From assembly GCA_964511945.1 (NCBI GenBank), contig CAZEHO010000004.1, forward strand, positions 89,420 to 153,419: 64,000 nt of DNA. Reading direction: 5' to 3'. This document shows, piece by piece, positions 26,167 through 34,901 of the stretch (positions are counted from its first letter, which is position 1; every line of letters begins with the position of its first letter). This stretch comes from CAZEHO01 sp964511945. GTDB taxonomy: Bacteria; Actinomycetota; Acidimicrobiia; Spongiisociales; UBA11373. The notes beneath the pieces were generated by a model. That model had not been told where the DNA came from and did not search any database. It worked only from the letters and a program-made list of their open reading frames with translations. The translations under genes were made by a program, and so were the position numbers.

Positions 26167-26960
26167 GCGGTCCTCCGATAGAGCCGGGTCGCCAGAGGTG
26201 CAAAGACGATCAGCATCCCGGCCACCCAGGCCAGAGCATAAAGCGTGTCGCTTGCCGCAGGCTGCCCACCGGCCCAGGCACGAACCGCCTCGCCGGCGAC
26301 CGAGATCGGCTGGTGCTCGGCGAAGCCCTGCAGCCACCCCGGCATCGACTCGGTTGGGGCAAATGCGTTGCTCGCCAGCATCATTGGGAACAACCAGAAC
26401 ATCGACAGCATCCCCACCATTTCCGAATTGCGCACCTTCGCTGCGATGGCCGCTCCCAGCCACGAGAAGCCGAACCCGATGGCGACCGAGATCGCAATAG
26501 CGATGACGGCTCCTCCGACAGAGGCGAATCGGAAACCCATCAACATCCCAACCAGAGCCACCAGCACCGCGCCCACAACGTTCCGCGCAGTGTCGGCAAC
26601 GGTTCGCCCGGCGATGACGGCCACCTGACTCATCGGAAGTGATCGGAACCGATCTGTGACGCCCTCGGAGAGATCAGCGGCGAGCCCGAACGACGTCTGC
26701 TGGGCGCCTTGCAGGGTTGTGATGACCAGGACTCCAGGGAGAACGAACTGGATGTAATCCACCCCTGTTCCCGCACCAATGGCTCCACCGAACACGTAGT
26801 TGAACAGCACCAGGAAGAAGACACCCATGATCACCGCAAAGCTGACGATCTCGGGCTGACGAGCGGTGCGCACCAGGTCTCGCCAGGTCACGGTGGCGAC
26901 GTCGCTCATCGCCCATCGGAGTCGCACTCCCACCGACGGTTGCTTCAAGAGTGTGGTCAC
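26163..26960 (-). CDS. ABC-2 type permease (DrrB-like)
   Basis: The 265-residue permease has about six membrane segments (EIVSFAVIMGVFFLVLFNYV, FVLPGVLVITTLQG, VVGAVLVALVGMLMGF and others) and the drug-exporter-type middle motif DLSEGVTDRFRSLPMS. Its start overlaps the ATPase stop. DrrB relatives export anthracyclines, glycolipids or polyketides. No biosynthetic cluster is nearby, so the substrate is not known. Confidence 0.9.
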   Translation of the reverse strand: MTTLLKQPSVGVRLRWAMSDVATVTWRDLVRTARQPEIVSFAVIMGVFFLVLFNYVFGGAIGAGTGVDYIQFVLPGVLVITTLQGAQQTSFGLAADLSEGVTDRFRSLPMSQVAVIAGRTVADTARNVVGAVLVALVGMLMGFRFASVGGAVIAIAISVAIGFGFSWLGAAIAAKVRNSEMVGMLSMFWLFPMMLASNAFAPTESMPGWLQGFAEHQPISVAGEAVRAWAGGQPAASDTLYALAWVAGMLIVFAPLATRLYRRTA

Positions 26961-27910
26961 TTTGCCACCTCCGCGGCGGTCAGCGCCAGGAACACATCGT
27001 CGAGTGTCGGCCGGCGCAACTGGAAGTCGGCGACCGAAACCCCCGAGTCATCGAGGCGGCGGAGCAGCGCCAGTGAGGCCGCCGCGCCCCCGGGCATCGG
27101 AATCGACACCGCCCGGGCAGCGGAATCCAGAGTGGTGCCCGGGTAGTCATCGAGAACGCCGCCGGCGGCGGCGAAGCCCTCATCCGACTCGAAGTGGATC
27201 TCGAGCACATCGCGCTCAAGATCGCGCTTGAGCTGCGCCGGCGTTCCGATCGCAACAGCCCTGCCGTCATCGATGACGATGATCTCGTCGCACAGGCGGT
27301 CGGCTTCCTCGAGGTACTGCGTGGTCAGCACGATCGCCGCGCCGCCGTCGCGGAGCTCCTCGATGGCGCCCCACAGCTCGGATCGGCTTCGAGGATCGAG
27401 GCCGGTCGTCGGTTCGTCCAGGAACAGCGCCGGAGGATTTGCCACCAGCGCCGCGACGACATCCAGCCGCCTCCGCTGGCCCCCCGAATACGTACCCGCC
27501 GGCCGGTCGGCGAACTCCTTCATCCGGTATCGACCGATCAACTCGTCGACCCGGACGTCGAGGTCCTTGCGCGGCATCTTGTACAGCCGCCCGAAGAGCC
27601 GCAGGTTCTCTCGCGCCGTGAGCAGTTCATCGACCGCAGCGCTCTGGCCTGCGAGCCCGATCACCCGGCGAACTTCCCGCGGCTGCCGTTCAACGTCGAA
27701 ACCGCCGACCTCAGCGGTACCACCGTCGATCCGGATGAGGGTCGTCAGCATGTTGACGGTGGTGGTCTTCCCAGCGCCGTTCGGCCCGAGCAAGCCCACG
27801 ATTTGCCCCGATCTGACCGACAGGTTCAGACCGTCGACCGCCCGGGTCTCCCCGTAGTACTTGCGAAGACCCTCAGCACGTATCACCACCTGATCCTGGT
27901 TGATTGACAT
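26957..27910 (-). CDS. ABC transporter ATPase (DrrA-like)
   Basis: The 317-residue ATPase shows Walker A GPNGAGKTTTVNML, the DrrA-type QSAAVDELLTARENL stretch after the Q-loop, the signature YSGGQRRRLDV, Walker B LFLDEPTTGLDP and the switch TTQYLEEADRL. The C-terminal extension ends near RRPTLDDVFLALT, as in daunorubicin-resistance family ATPases. It is the first gene of a three-gene operon (ATPase, permease, TetR) with 4-bp overlaps. Confidence 0.93.
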   Translation of the reverse strand: MSINQDQVVIRAEGLRKYYGETRAVDGLNLSVRSGQIVGLLGPNGAGKTTTVNMLTTLIRIDGGTAEVGGFDVERQPREVRRVIGLAGQSAAVDELLTARENLRLFGRLYKMPRKDLDVRVDELIGRYRMKEFADRPAGTYSGGQRRRLDVVAALVANPPALFLDEPTTGLDPRSRSELWGAIEELRDGGAAIVLTTQYLEEADRLCDEIIVIDDGRAVAIGTPAQLKRDLERDVLEIHFESDEGFAAAGGVLDDYPGTTLDSAARAVSIPMPGGAAASLALLRRLDDSGVSVADFQLRRPTLDDVFLALTAAEVAK

Positions 27911-28017
27911 AGTGACAATCTACCACGACATACTGTTAATGGTTGGGTAGTGAGACGATAGGCGGCGCCCCTGTTCCCCGGCGGTACCATCGCCCGGCTG
28001 CGTCCACCGGGAGGACC

Positions 28018-28665
28018 ATGAAGGGCGACATCATCCTCGTCGAGGAGCACCATCGGCGTGCCGCCGAAGCCATCGTCGAGCGCCTCTGGCCGGCGATCGA
28101 GGCCGCCGAGGGCCGTTACACCTTGACCGTCGCCGGCGAGTCGGGAAGTGGGAAGTCGGAGACCGCTCAGGCCATCGCCGACGTCTTCGGAGAGCGGGGC
28201 ATCGGTGCCGCCGTCTACCAGCAGGACGACTACTTCATCCATCCGCCGAAGACCAACGACCGGACCAGGCGGGAGGACATCTCCTGGGTGGGCTCCAACG
28301 AGGTCCGGCTCGATCTGCTGGACGAGCACATGCGAGCCGCACTCGATGGAGCAGACGAAGTCCGCAAGCCGCTGGTCATCTATGAAGAGGACCGGGTGGA
28401 CGAAGAGGTCATGGACCTGCGCGGCGCCACGGTGGTCATCGCCGAAGGCACCTACACCAGCCTCCTCGAGAACGTCGGCGCCAAGGTGTTCATCGCCCGC
28501 AACCGGCTCGAGACCATGGAGCACCGGATGAAGCGGGGCCGCGAGGAGTTCGACCCGTTCATCGAAGAGGTCCTCAAGATTGAACACGAGATCATCTCGA
28601 AGCACCGCGAGCGCGCCGACGTCGTGATCACCCGGGACTACGACGTCGAGTTCCCGGAGCGATGA
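28018..28665 (+). CDS. P-loop kinase of uridine-kinase-like type, partner of the GH13-like gene
   Basis: About 215 residues. Walker A VAGESGSGKSETAQ is near residues 38-51, followed by YQQDDYFIHPPKTND, whose double Asp is typical of nucleoside or sugar kinases of the uridine kinase/PRK group. A probable Walker B-like strand VVIAEGTYTSLLE and a lid rich in Arg (RMKRGREEFDPF) come after. ATG 28018 has a GGGAGGA site. The stop overlaps the next ATG as ATGA, so its substrate may be a product of that enzyme, possibly a sugar. This is inference. Confidence 0.7.
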   Translation: MKGDIILVEEHHRRAAEAIVERLWPAIEAAEGRYTLTVAGESGSGKSETAQAIADVFGERGIGAAVYQQDDYFIHPPKTNDRTRREDISWVGSNEVRLDLLDEHMRAALDGADEVRKPLVIYEEDRVDEEVMDLRGATVVIAEGTYTSLLENVGAKVFIARNRLETMEHRMKRGREEFDPFIEEVLKIEHEIISKHRERADVVITRDYDVEFPER

Positions 28666-30800
28666 CCCAGGGGCTCGGCCACGTCCCCAGGGTGTACCGG
28701 GGGTTCCAGGACTCCTGGGCGGAGCACCGCGCCGAGTACATCGCCGCCTTTGTCGGCGGATCCACCTCGTTCATCCCCAACCTGCTGCCGGAGATCGCCG
28801 TCGACCTCGACGCGTTCGACGCCCTGGAGATCCTGTCGGCCCGGCTCGGCGATGCGTGCGTGCTGGCGCTGGATCCCGAGTACTCGGACCCGGATCGCCC
28901 GGTGTCCTCCCTGCCGCCGGAACTGGCATCTCCCGTCGCGGACCGGCCCGATGGTTCCTGGCTCCGCAGCTCCAACATGGTCGGGATCAACGTGCGAACC
29001 GTGGGCACGTTCTGGAACGTGGCCAAATACCTGCTCACGGTGCCGGGCACCATCGACTCCGTACACCTGCTGCCGATCTGGGAGCCGGGAGTTGTGGACA
29101 GCCTCTACGGCATGGCGTCGTGGCAGCTCAACACCGAGTTCTTCTCACCAGAACTTGCCGAGCAGGTTCCTCATCTCGACACCGTCGAGCGCCAGCTCCG
29201 TGCGGTGGTCAATCTGATCCATGCCTCGGGGAGGACGGTGGGCATGGACGTCATCCCGCACACCGACCGCTACTCCGAGGTCGCACTCGCCCAGCCGCAG
29301 TACTTCGAGTGGCTGCAGCGCCAGGACCTCCGCATCGTCGACCACCGCGACGACCTGCACGTCGATGTCCAGGCCGCCGTGATGAGCTGGCTGGAGCAGG
29401 CCGGGCCGGCGGTAGCGGGCCAGGCACACCCCACCGACCCCGCCGAGTTCTTCGGGCCCAAGGTCGATGAGGACCGGCGGCTCCGGGTGCTGTTCGGACT
29501 GCCGGGTGACCGCGACGGCCGCAATCAGCGGCGGGCCGACCTGGTCCGGCACCTGGCGTCGTACGGGTTCGAGCCGGTCCCGGCAACGATGGGAACCCCG
29601 TTCCGCGGCATCGAGGTCGACACCAGGGATGAGGCGAAGGTCACTGATTCGGAGGGCAACACCTGGCGCGACTATGTCATTTCCGAACCTCAGCCGATGT
29701 CCCGGGTGTTCAACCCGCTCGCCCGCTACAAGCTCTACGGGCGGGTCGACGACAACCGCTCCTGGGAGGTCGACTTCCACTCACCGCGACCGGAGGTGTG
29801 GGACTACGTTGTCGCCAAGTACACCGACATCCAGCGCCGCTATGGATTCGATTTCATGCGCGGTGACATGTCGCACGTGCAGATGCGGCCCGACGGGATC
29901 CCGCAGGATCTGGACCGCCACTACGACCTCCTGGGAACCGTGAAGAACGAGATCGGCCGCGAGATCCCTTCGTTCGGTTACTTCGCCGAAACGTTCCTCC
30001 CACCCCGGGACGTGTTCGGCTTCGGCGAGGAGATGGATCATCTCGAAGCGGCAGATGCCGACACCACCCAGGGGGACCTGCAGTCGACCGTGGTCGGCAC
30101 CGACAGCTTCATCACCCGGTTCCGGCAGTATCTCGATCTCGCCGATACTCGAAGCGTCACCCCGGCCTTCACGGTGATGACACCCGACAAGGACGATCCC
30201 CGGTTCGACGAGTTCTACGTGAAGGGCAACGAGGTCAGGACGTTCATCTCGTACTTCCTCACGGACATCCCCAGCTACGTCGGTCTCGGGTTCGAGACCC
30301 GGGATGCCCACCTGACGGCCTGGCCCAACGAGCACTACACCAAGCTGTTCGTGTTCCGCGAGCACGGCGAATCGAACGTGTACCCCTCAAAGGCGCGCCA
30401 CGGCGACCGGTTCCTGTGGGGGAAAAACGGGCACCTGTTCGGCAACCTGACCAGATTGCGGCTCTTCGCCGACCGGATCTTCCCCACCATCGCCGGGCGA
30501 CCGGTGCGCTGGCTGCTGCTCCCCGATGCCAGGGTCTACCGCCGGGAACTGGCCTGGACCCAGGTCGATCGGCCCGACTACGTGTTCGTGGCCAGCATCG
30601 ACACCGAGAACCCATCCGGATACTTCGGAATCCCTGCGCTCCCCGGCCTGGGAACAGGGCCGACCCTGACGCTCGAGTTCTCCACCGTGGGGGACGTGCC
30701 GCCGGTCGACCAGGAACTCACCGGCAACGGCCACCACTACCGGGTCGAATCGCTGGAACCGGGTGAGGGACGGGTGTACCGGGTAGCAACCGGCGGCTAG
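28662..30800 (+). CDS. Glycoside hydrolase family 13-like protein
   Basis: The 712-residue protein has an alpha-amylase-type barrel. DVIPHTDR (residues ~196-203) stands at region I, FDFMRGD (~396-402) is a region II form with Arg and the presumed nucleophile Asp402, and AETF (~442-445) gives the acid/base Glu443. The N-terminus (GLGHVPRVYRGFQDSWAEH) and long insertions differ from common amylases, and the exact subfamily is not recognised. No signal peptide is seen, so it acts in the cytoplasm. It is translationally coupled to the P-loop kinase upstream. The stop codon TAG lies inside the inverted-end repeat element. Confidence 0.72.
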   Translation: MTQGLGHVPRVYRGFQDSWAEHRAEYIAAFVGGSTSFIPNLLPEIAVDLDAFDALEILSARLGDACVLALDPEYSDPDRPVSSLPPELASPVADRPDGSWLRSSNMVGINVRTVGTFWNVAKYLLTVPGTIDSVHLLPIWEPGVVDSLYGMASWQLNTEFFSPELAEQVPHLDTVERQLRAVVNLIHASGRTVGMDVIPHTDRYSEVALAQPQYFEWLQRQDLRIVDHRDDLHVDVQAAVMSWLEQAGPAVAGQAHPTDPAEFFGPKVDEDRRLRVLFGLPGDRDGRNQRRADLVRHLASYGFEPVPATMGTPFRGIEVDTRDEAKVTDSEGNTWRDYVISEPQPMSRVFNPLARYKLYGRVDDNRSWEVDFHSPRPEVWDYVVAKYTDIQRRYGFDFMRGDMSHVQMRPDGIPQDLDRHYDLLGTVKNEIGREIPSFGYFAETFLPPRDVFGFGEEMDHLEAADADTTQGDLQSTVVGTDSFITRFRQYLDLADTRSVTPAFTVMTPDKDDPRFDEFYVKGNEVRTFISYFLTDIPSYVGLGFETRDAHLTAWPNEHYTKLFVFREHGESNVYPSKARHGDRFLWGKNGHLFGNLTRLRLFADRIFPTIAGRPVRWLLLPDARVYRRELAWTQVDRPDYVFVASIDTENPSGYFGIPALPGLGTGPTLTLEFSTVGDVPPVDQELTGNGHHYRVESLEPGEGRVYRVATGG

Positions 30801-30963
30801 TGCTCTGTCTCATAACCTTGGCGAGAGTCAGGCCGAGTCAGGGGCGTCATCCGGCAAGGACGCACAACGAAGGCGCATCGGTGGATGCGTCGAGGCGGAG
30901 GACACAGCCGGGGGCGTCCCCGGCCGGCGTGAACCCGCCAAAGGTTGGGTGATGGGACACTAG
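30797..30963 (-). mobile_element. 167-bp MITE-like element, copy 2 (inverted relative to copy 1)
   Basis: The reverse complement of this stretch aligns end to end with 13350-13521, including the CTAGTG ends, the TTTGGCGGGTTC block, the GGCTGTGTCCT core and TGCGTCCTTGCCGG. In the terminal arms the inner base pair is inverted relative to copy 1 (AACCTT on both sides instead of AACGTT), keeping complementarity. An internal hairpin GCATC-CACC-GATGC replaces CGCAC/GTGCG. Its first CTAG supplies the stop codon of the GH13-like gene. Confidence 0.7.
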
Positions 30964-31142
30964 GAGCCCGCTGAGCAATGCATGTCGCACATCTCGACGA
31001 CCAGTCATCACCACTCGCTGTGTCCTCGGTCCCACCATTCCTGCACGAGGAGTGGCGGAACCTGGGTCCTTGCGATTGGCGCGCCTGGCCGCCGATCAAC
31101 GTGCCCGGCGGGCACGCCACATCGGCATCACTCAGCAGACTC

Positions 31143-32126
31143 CTAGCTGCCAGCCAGCGGCGGTGCGTACCCGCTCGCTAGTTGCTCACGCACGGCGTCC
31201 CGGCCGGCCCGGAACAATTCGTCGTACTGCTCGGCCGCAGCCTCGAAGTCGAGCGGATCGCCCCCGGCCGGGATCTCGACCACCTGGGCCCGCTCCATGA
31301 TCGGACTCGGCAGGGTGTCGGCCGACCTGATCGCCGCTGCGATAACTGCCCTGGTCAGCGAGATCGGACCGCGCACTTTCAGGTGGATGTGATCCCCGGG
31401 AACCGGCACCAGCCGGAACCCGACGATGGGGCGGTCGAGGGACTGCACTAGCCGCAGCGCGAAGTTGGAAGCCAGTGCACCGTCGACGAGGAGCGAGCGG
31501 TGCCGGGTCCGCGGGGACTCCAACTCCACGGGACTGAAGACGAAGGGCACCGCCGAGGAGATCCGGACAGCGCGGGCCACCCGGAACGTGGCCGGGTCGA
31601 GGTCGTACAACTCGAGGTCATCGGGAAACACCACGCCCCGCTGATGGGTGATGTCGGTGGCCACGATCCGTAGGGCGTCGTCGGGGAGGTCGGCAAAGGT
31701 CCGCACTCCCCTGCGCTCCAGCAGCTCGGCCCACACGTCTTCGAGCCGGTCGCCGCGGTACAGAGCGGAGCTGATCGCAACCCCAGCATGGGGGCCGAAC
31801 ACCGGCACCTTCGAGCCCGGGACGGGATCCGCCAGTTCCGACCACGGCACCTGTCCGACACCCGTGGCCAGCTCGCCGGCTCGATATCCGGCAGCCACGA
31901 GAGAGCCCACCATTGCCCCGGCCGAAGTCCCGATGATTCGCGGGAACCGGTAGCCGCGCAGCTGGGCTTCGGCGGCTGCTCCGGCCAGTGCGATCCCGCG
32001 CACGCCTCCCCCGGCGAACACCGCCGTGGCCTGACTCGGGTCGCCCCGCCGCTGCAGCATCTCGCGCCCTCCGGCCCGATTGCGCGTCCATCGGCCGAAC
32101 AGGCGCCGGATCAAGGGTTCAGCCAC
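31143..32126 (-). CDS. Patatin-like phospholipase family protein
   Basis: The 327-residue protein has the oxyanion loop AVFAGGGVRGIALAG, the nucleophile elbow IGTSAGAMVGS (catalytic Ser) and the dyad motif LLVDGALASNF (catalytic Asp). No signal peptide is evident. Patatin-like enzymes are lipid acyl hydrolases, some of them effectors or storage-lipid lipases. Its start overlaps the end of the AlkD-like gene by 8 bp, so the two are co-transcribed with the small zinc-ribbon gene upstream. Confidence 0.9.
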   Translation of the reverse strand: MAEPLIRRLFGRWTRNRAGGREMLQRRGDPSQATAVFAGGGVRGIALAGAAAEAQLRGYRFPRIIGTSAGAMVGSLVAAGYRAGELATGVGQVPWSELADPVPGSKVPVFGPHAGVAISSALYRGDRLEDVWAELLERRGVRTFADLPDDALRIVATDITHQRGVVFPDDLELYDLDPATFRVARAVRISSAVPFVFSPVELESPRTRHRSLLVDGALASNFALRLVQSLDRPIVGFRLVPVPGDHIHLKVRGPISLTRAVIAAAIRSADTLPSPIMERAQVVEIPAGGDPLDFEAAAEQYDELFRAGRDAVREQLASGYAPPLAGS

Positions 32127-32841
32127 GACGTGACTTCCCGGTCTTGGTACCGGTCAGGAGCTTGTTCCGGGTCTCCCGCCGGGCGATCGCCGGCAGGTCG
32201 TCCCAGTGGTCGTCGAGGAACGCAGCGATGGTGTCGCGGGAGTGGCGGAGGTGCTCCCGGAGTACCCATGAGATCGCTTTTGGAATCGATGCTTCCTTGT
32301 CGTCACACAACGCAAGAACGATCTGGGAGGTCTGCGGCCACCAGCGGTCGGAGTCTTCGAGCCTTCCGAACCACACGCATACGACCAGCGCCAGCCGACG
32401 CAGGAATGGATTGCGCCGGGTGATGAGGCGTTCGATCGCCGGGAGTCGTCCCTGCGGATCGGAGACCGCCCAGGGACCGATGACCCTGCCGCCGAAGTTG
32501 TCGGTGGTCTCCCAGCTATCGAGCAGCGTTCCCCACCGGTCGATCCGGCGCACACCAAACAGCTCCGTAGCGTCGGGTCGGTGCTGGAGCAGGAAAGTGG
32601 CGGTGACCATTTCCTCACGAATCGCCCGCAGCCACAGCTCGTCGGCAAGAGCAAGGACCTCACGCGGGGTGGCGTCGGAATGCTCACGCAACCAGCGTTT
32701 GGCCACCCGCTCCAGATCGCGCAAACCGACGCCGTAGAAAGGGAGCTCGGTGAAGACGGCGGCGGGCACCGGATCGAGCGGGATATCGGAGATCCTGCGC
32801 AGCTCCGCGGTGATGCGGTCGCCGTCGGCCTTCGCAGTCAT
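32119..32841 (-). CDS. DNA alkylation repair protein, AlkD family
   Basis: The 240-residue all-helical protein matches the HEAT-like AlkD fold: FYGVGLRDLERVAKRWLRE near the N-terminus, ALADELWLRAIREEMVTATFLL, DRWGTLLDSWETTDNFGGRV with the conserved WD/NF features, then PFLRRLALVVCVWFGR. AlkD removes bulky cationic alkylated bases without base flipping. It sits in a three-gene run with ATGA overlaps. Confidence 0.85.
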   Translation of the reverse strand: MTAKADGDRITAELRRISDIPLDPVPAAVFTELPFYGVGLRDLERVAKRWLREHSDATPREVLALADELWLRAIREEMVTATFLLQHRPDATELFGVRRIDRWGTLLDSWETTDNFGGRVIGPWAVSDPQGRLPAIERLITRRNPFLRRLALVVCVWFGRLEDSDRWWPQTSQIVLALCDDKEASIPKAISWVLREHLRHSRDTIAAFLDDHWDDLPAIARRETRNKLLTGTKTGKSRRG

Positions 32842-33074
32842 GGCTGTTCGACCTCGAGTTGGATGAAGATCTGCTCGGCGACCACACCAGCCGCAAACGC
32901 CGTCACCAGCCCCAGGATGCCGAGTCGCGATGTTCTCCGCGGCATCTCGGGATCAGCCGGCGGGGAAGACACTGCCCTGAAGGACGCCCCACGGTCCGGG
33001 TAGTACTGCACCCCGGCCCGAATCCGGGCACCACACCCCGTACAGAATGAACCCCGGGTCACACCTGCTCCCAT
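32838..33074 (-). CDS. Small zinc-ribbon protein with one membrane helix, 78 aa
   Basis: The N-terminus carries FCTGCGARIRAGVQYYPDRG, half a zinc ribbon with one CxxC pair. A membrane helix (LGILGLVTAFAAGVVAEQIF) ends the protein. It resembles zinc-ribbon domain-containing membrane proteins of unknown role. The stop overlaps the AlkD start by 4 bp. The start codon choice is uncertain within the first few codons. Confidence 0.55.
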   Translation of the reverse strand: MGAGVTRGSFCTGCGARIRAGVQYYPDRGASFRAVSSPPADPEMPRRTSRLGILGLVTAFAAGVVAEQIFIQLEVEQP

Positions 33075-33314
33075 TCGATGTCACCCCATCCTCGCCACAC
33101 GACTGCAAACCACACCAGGGTCGAACGGCTCTGAACCGCTCAGGGATCGCCGCATCGCGACCGATGGATGACCTGTGCTGAACTGTTGGACATGCGGCGG
33201 TGCCGTGGTGTTTTCGGATCTGGGCTGGGTGCACTCCGAGCCCGATCGAGTGTGCATGCAGCTGATCGTTGCGTGGCCCCCACCCGTGCTCACCGCCGAC
33301 GAGGACGAACTCCG

Positions 33315-33854
33315 CTAGACCGCGGGCACCTTTCTCACCGTCGTTCCGACGGGCTCGAACCCCGCCCACTGGAAGAGCAGGAGTGAGCGCGGGTCGTGCC
33401 GATCGGTGGTCTCGGCAATCACCACCTCGGGATCCTCGTCCCAGGCCGCTTCGACCGCGGCCGCCAACAGATACCGGCCGAGGCCGCGCCCGGTGAACTC
33501 CGGAACGAGGCCGACCCGGGCCAGTTCGATGACCCCCGCTTCGCGCCGATCCAATTCGAAGAAGCCGGCCGGGACACCCCCGATCGAGAGCACGGTGACC
33601 GTTACCTGGCCGTCTGCGAACAGCTCACCGATCTCCTCGTCGCTCAAGGCCCGCCGCTCCGGCCACATGCGGCCCCGGCCGACCTGCTCGAGCAGATAGC
33701 GGTAGAACGACACGGTCGGCTCCCGCAGCTGGATCATCATTCCAGTCTCGAATGGGCGGAGCACCTGGAGTGGCGGCCGGTGCCGCGACTCAAGCCGGGT
33801 CACCGTGAGTTCCGAGATGCCTCTCTGGTGCCGCCGCGGTGGAGCCGGACTCAT
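33315..33854 (-). CDS. GNAT family N-acetyltransferase
   Basis: The 179-residue protein shows the GNAT core: VTVLSIGGVPAGFFELDRR, then motif A IELARVGLVPEFTGRGLGRYLLAAAVEAA and motif B RSLLLFQWAGFEPVG (residue spans ~95-170). The N-terminal ~20 residues may be dispensable. It overlaps the following EEP gene by 4 bp. The substrate is unknown. Confidence 0.85.
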   Translation of the reverse strand: MSPAPPRRHQRGISELTVTRLESRHRPPLQVLRPFETGMMIQLREPTVSFYRYLLEQVGRGRMWPERRALSDEEIGELFADGQVTVTVLSIGGVPAGFFELDRREAGVIELARVGLVPEFTGRGLGRYLLAAAVEAAWDEDPEVVIAETTDRHDPRSLLLFQWAGFEPVGTTVRKVPAV

Positions 33855-34798
33855 GAGCCCGCCCCGACGGAGACGGTGATCACGAGCGGCCGATGGGCAG
33901 AACCGAGCGCCGGACCGGTCCGGCGATCAACGGTTGCCAGATCCAGCGTGTGCAGCGCGTTATCGATGGTGATCATGAGCGGCCCCCAGCCGTCGGGCCA
34001 GGTGGGCTGGAGTCCCCATCCCTTGAGCGAGTCCGTGAGTTGACCCCGCCAACGGAGTGATCGACTGGCCGCCGACCAGGGCGTTGCGTTGAAGTCTCCC
34101 ACGACGAGCACCGGTGTGCTGCGGCCGGCGACCCAATCGCCTGCATCGCTGAGCAGTTGGTTTCGAGCCGAAGCGCGGGCACCGGTGGTCGGCGAGACAG
34201 GATGCAGGCCGAGCAGCGTCACCCGCCGTTCGTCGAGTGTCACAACCACTGCCGCCGCTTCGCCGACATCGAATGGGGTCTCGACGATGACCGGCACCAG
34301 GTCGGCCCGGGCCAGCACGGTGATCCCGGACAGGCGCTGCGGCGGAACCACGACGACCATCCGGTACGGCAGTTCGGCGAAACGGGCCGAATCCTCCCAC
34401 TCGAAGCTGCTCTCGAAGAGGAACACGACATCGGGATTCTCCTCGGCGAGCCACTCCATCACGTTGCCCCGCCACGGGTTGCTGATGCCGACGTTGAACG
34501 ACACGACCTCGAGCGGTTCACCATCGCCCGGTTCCGGCCCCGACCCCCACAGGTAGGGACCGACAAGTGAAAGATTGACGACCGCTGCAGTCAGAAACAC
34601 GACCCCGGCCACCCGCCGGCGCAGCAACCCGGCGGCCACAGCCAGTGTCATGAGCAACAGCAGGTACTGGGGTCGGAAGTTGGCCGCCAGGTCGAGCGGC
34701 CACCACCACGATCCGACCAGGCCCCCGATGGTGGCCGCGCTGAGGAGCCCGCCGAGGAAGACGACGAGGTCGCCGGGTAGGCGCCGCAGGTTCAGCAC
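33851..34798 (-). CDS. Membrane-anchored endonuclease/exonuclease/phosphatase family protein
   Basis: Three hydrophobic segments in the first ~100 residues (LVVFLGGLLSAATIGGLVGS, LLLLMTLAVAAGLL, VVFLTAAVVNLSLVG) precede an EEP catalytic domain: LEVVSFNVGI, DVVFLFESSFEWED with the metal Glu, LGLHPVSP and VLVVGDFNATPWS. An active-site His is likely in LGSAHRPLVI. The catalytic domain should be outside the membrane. This domain layout is common in Actinobacteria and of unknown substrate. A strong hairpin lies just upstream at 34834-34859. Confidence 0.83.
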   Translation of the reverse strand: MLNLRRLPGDLVVFLGGLLSAATIGGLVGSWWWPLDLAANFRPQYLLLLMTLAVAAGLLRRRVAGVVFLTAAVVNLSLVGPYLWGSGPEPGDGEPLEVVSFNVGISNPWRGNVMEWLAEENPDVVFLFESSFEWEDSARFAELPYRMVVVVPPQRLSGITVLARADLVPVIVETPFDVGEAAAVVVTLDERRVTLLGLHPVSPTTGARASARNQLLSDAGDWVAGRSTPVLVVGDFNATPWSAASRSLRWRGQLTDSLKGWGLQPTWPDGWGPLMITIDNALHTLDLATVDRRTGPALGSAHRPLVITVSVGAGS

Positions 34799-34833
34799 CC
34801 GAGTTCTCGCATGACCGACCCTTCAGATACCAG

Positions 34834-34859
34834 GGTGGGGTCCCTCTCGGGACCCCACC
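34834..34859. terminator. Hairpin terminator downstream of the acyl-CoA dehydrogenase gene
   Basis: Perfect 11-bp stem GGTGGGGTCCC/GGGACCCCACC with a TCTC loop. It lies 43 bp past the end of the minus-strand dehydrogenase gene. No clear T-run follows on the minus strand. Confidence 0.65.
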
Positions 34860-34901
34860 ACAAGGTACTCGCTCGGTCTGACGATTCTGAGAAGGGTCGT
34901 T

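Noticed and set aside
30964..31142. Short frames between the repeat element and the patatin gene
   Set aside because: Under 70 codons, no start signal with spacing and no recognisable product.
33075..33314. Possible gene between the zinc-ribbon gene and the GNAT gene
   Set aside because: Frames here are antisense or cross into neighbours without coding character; treated as intergenic.
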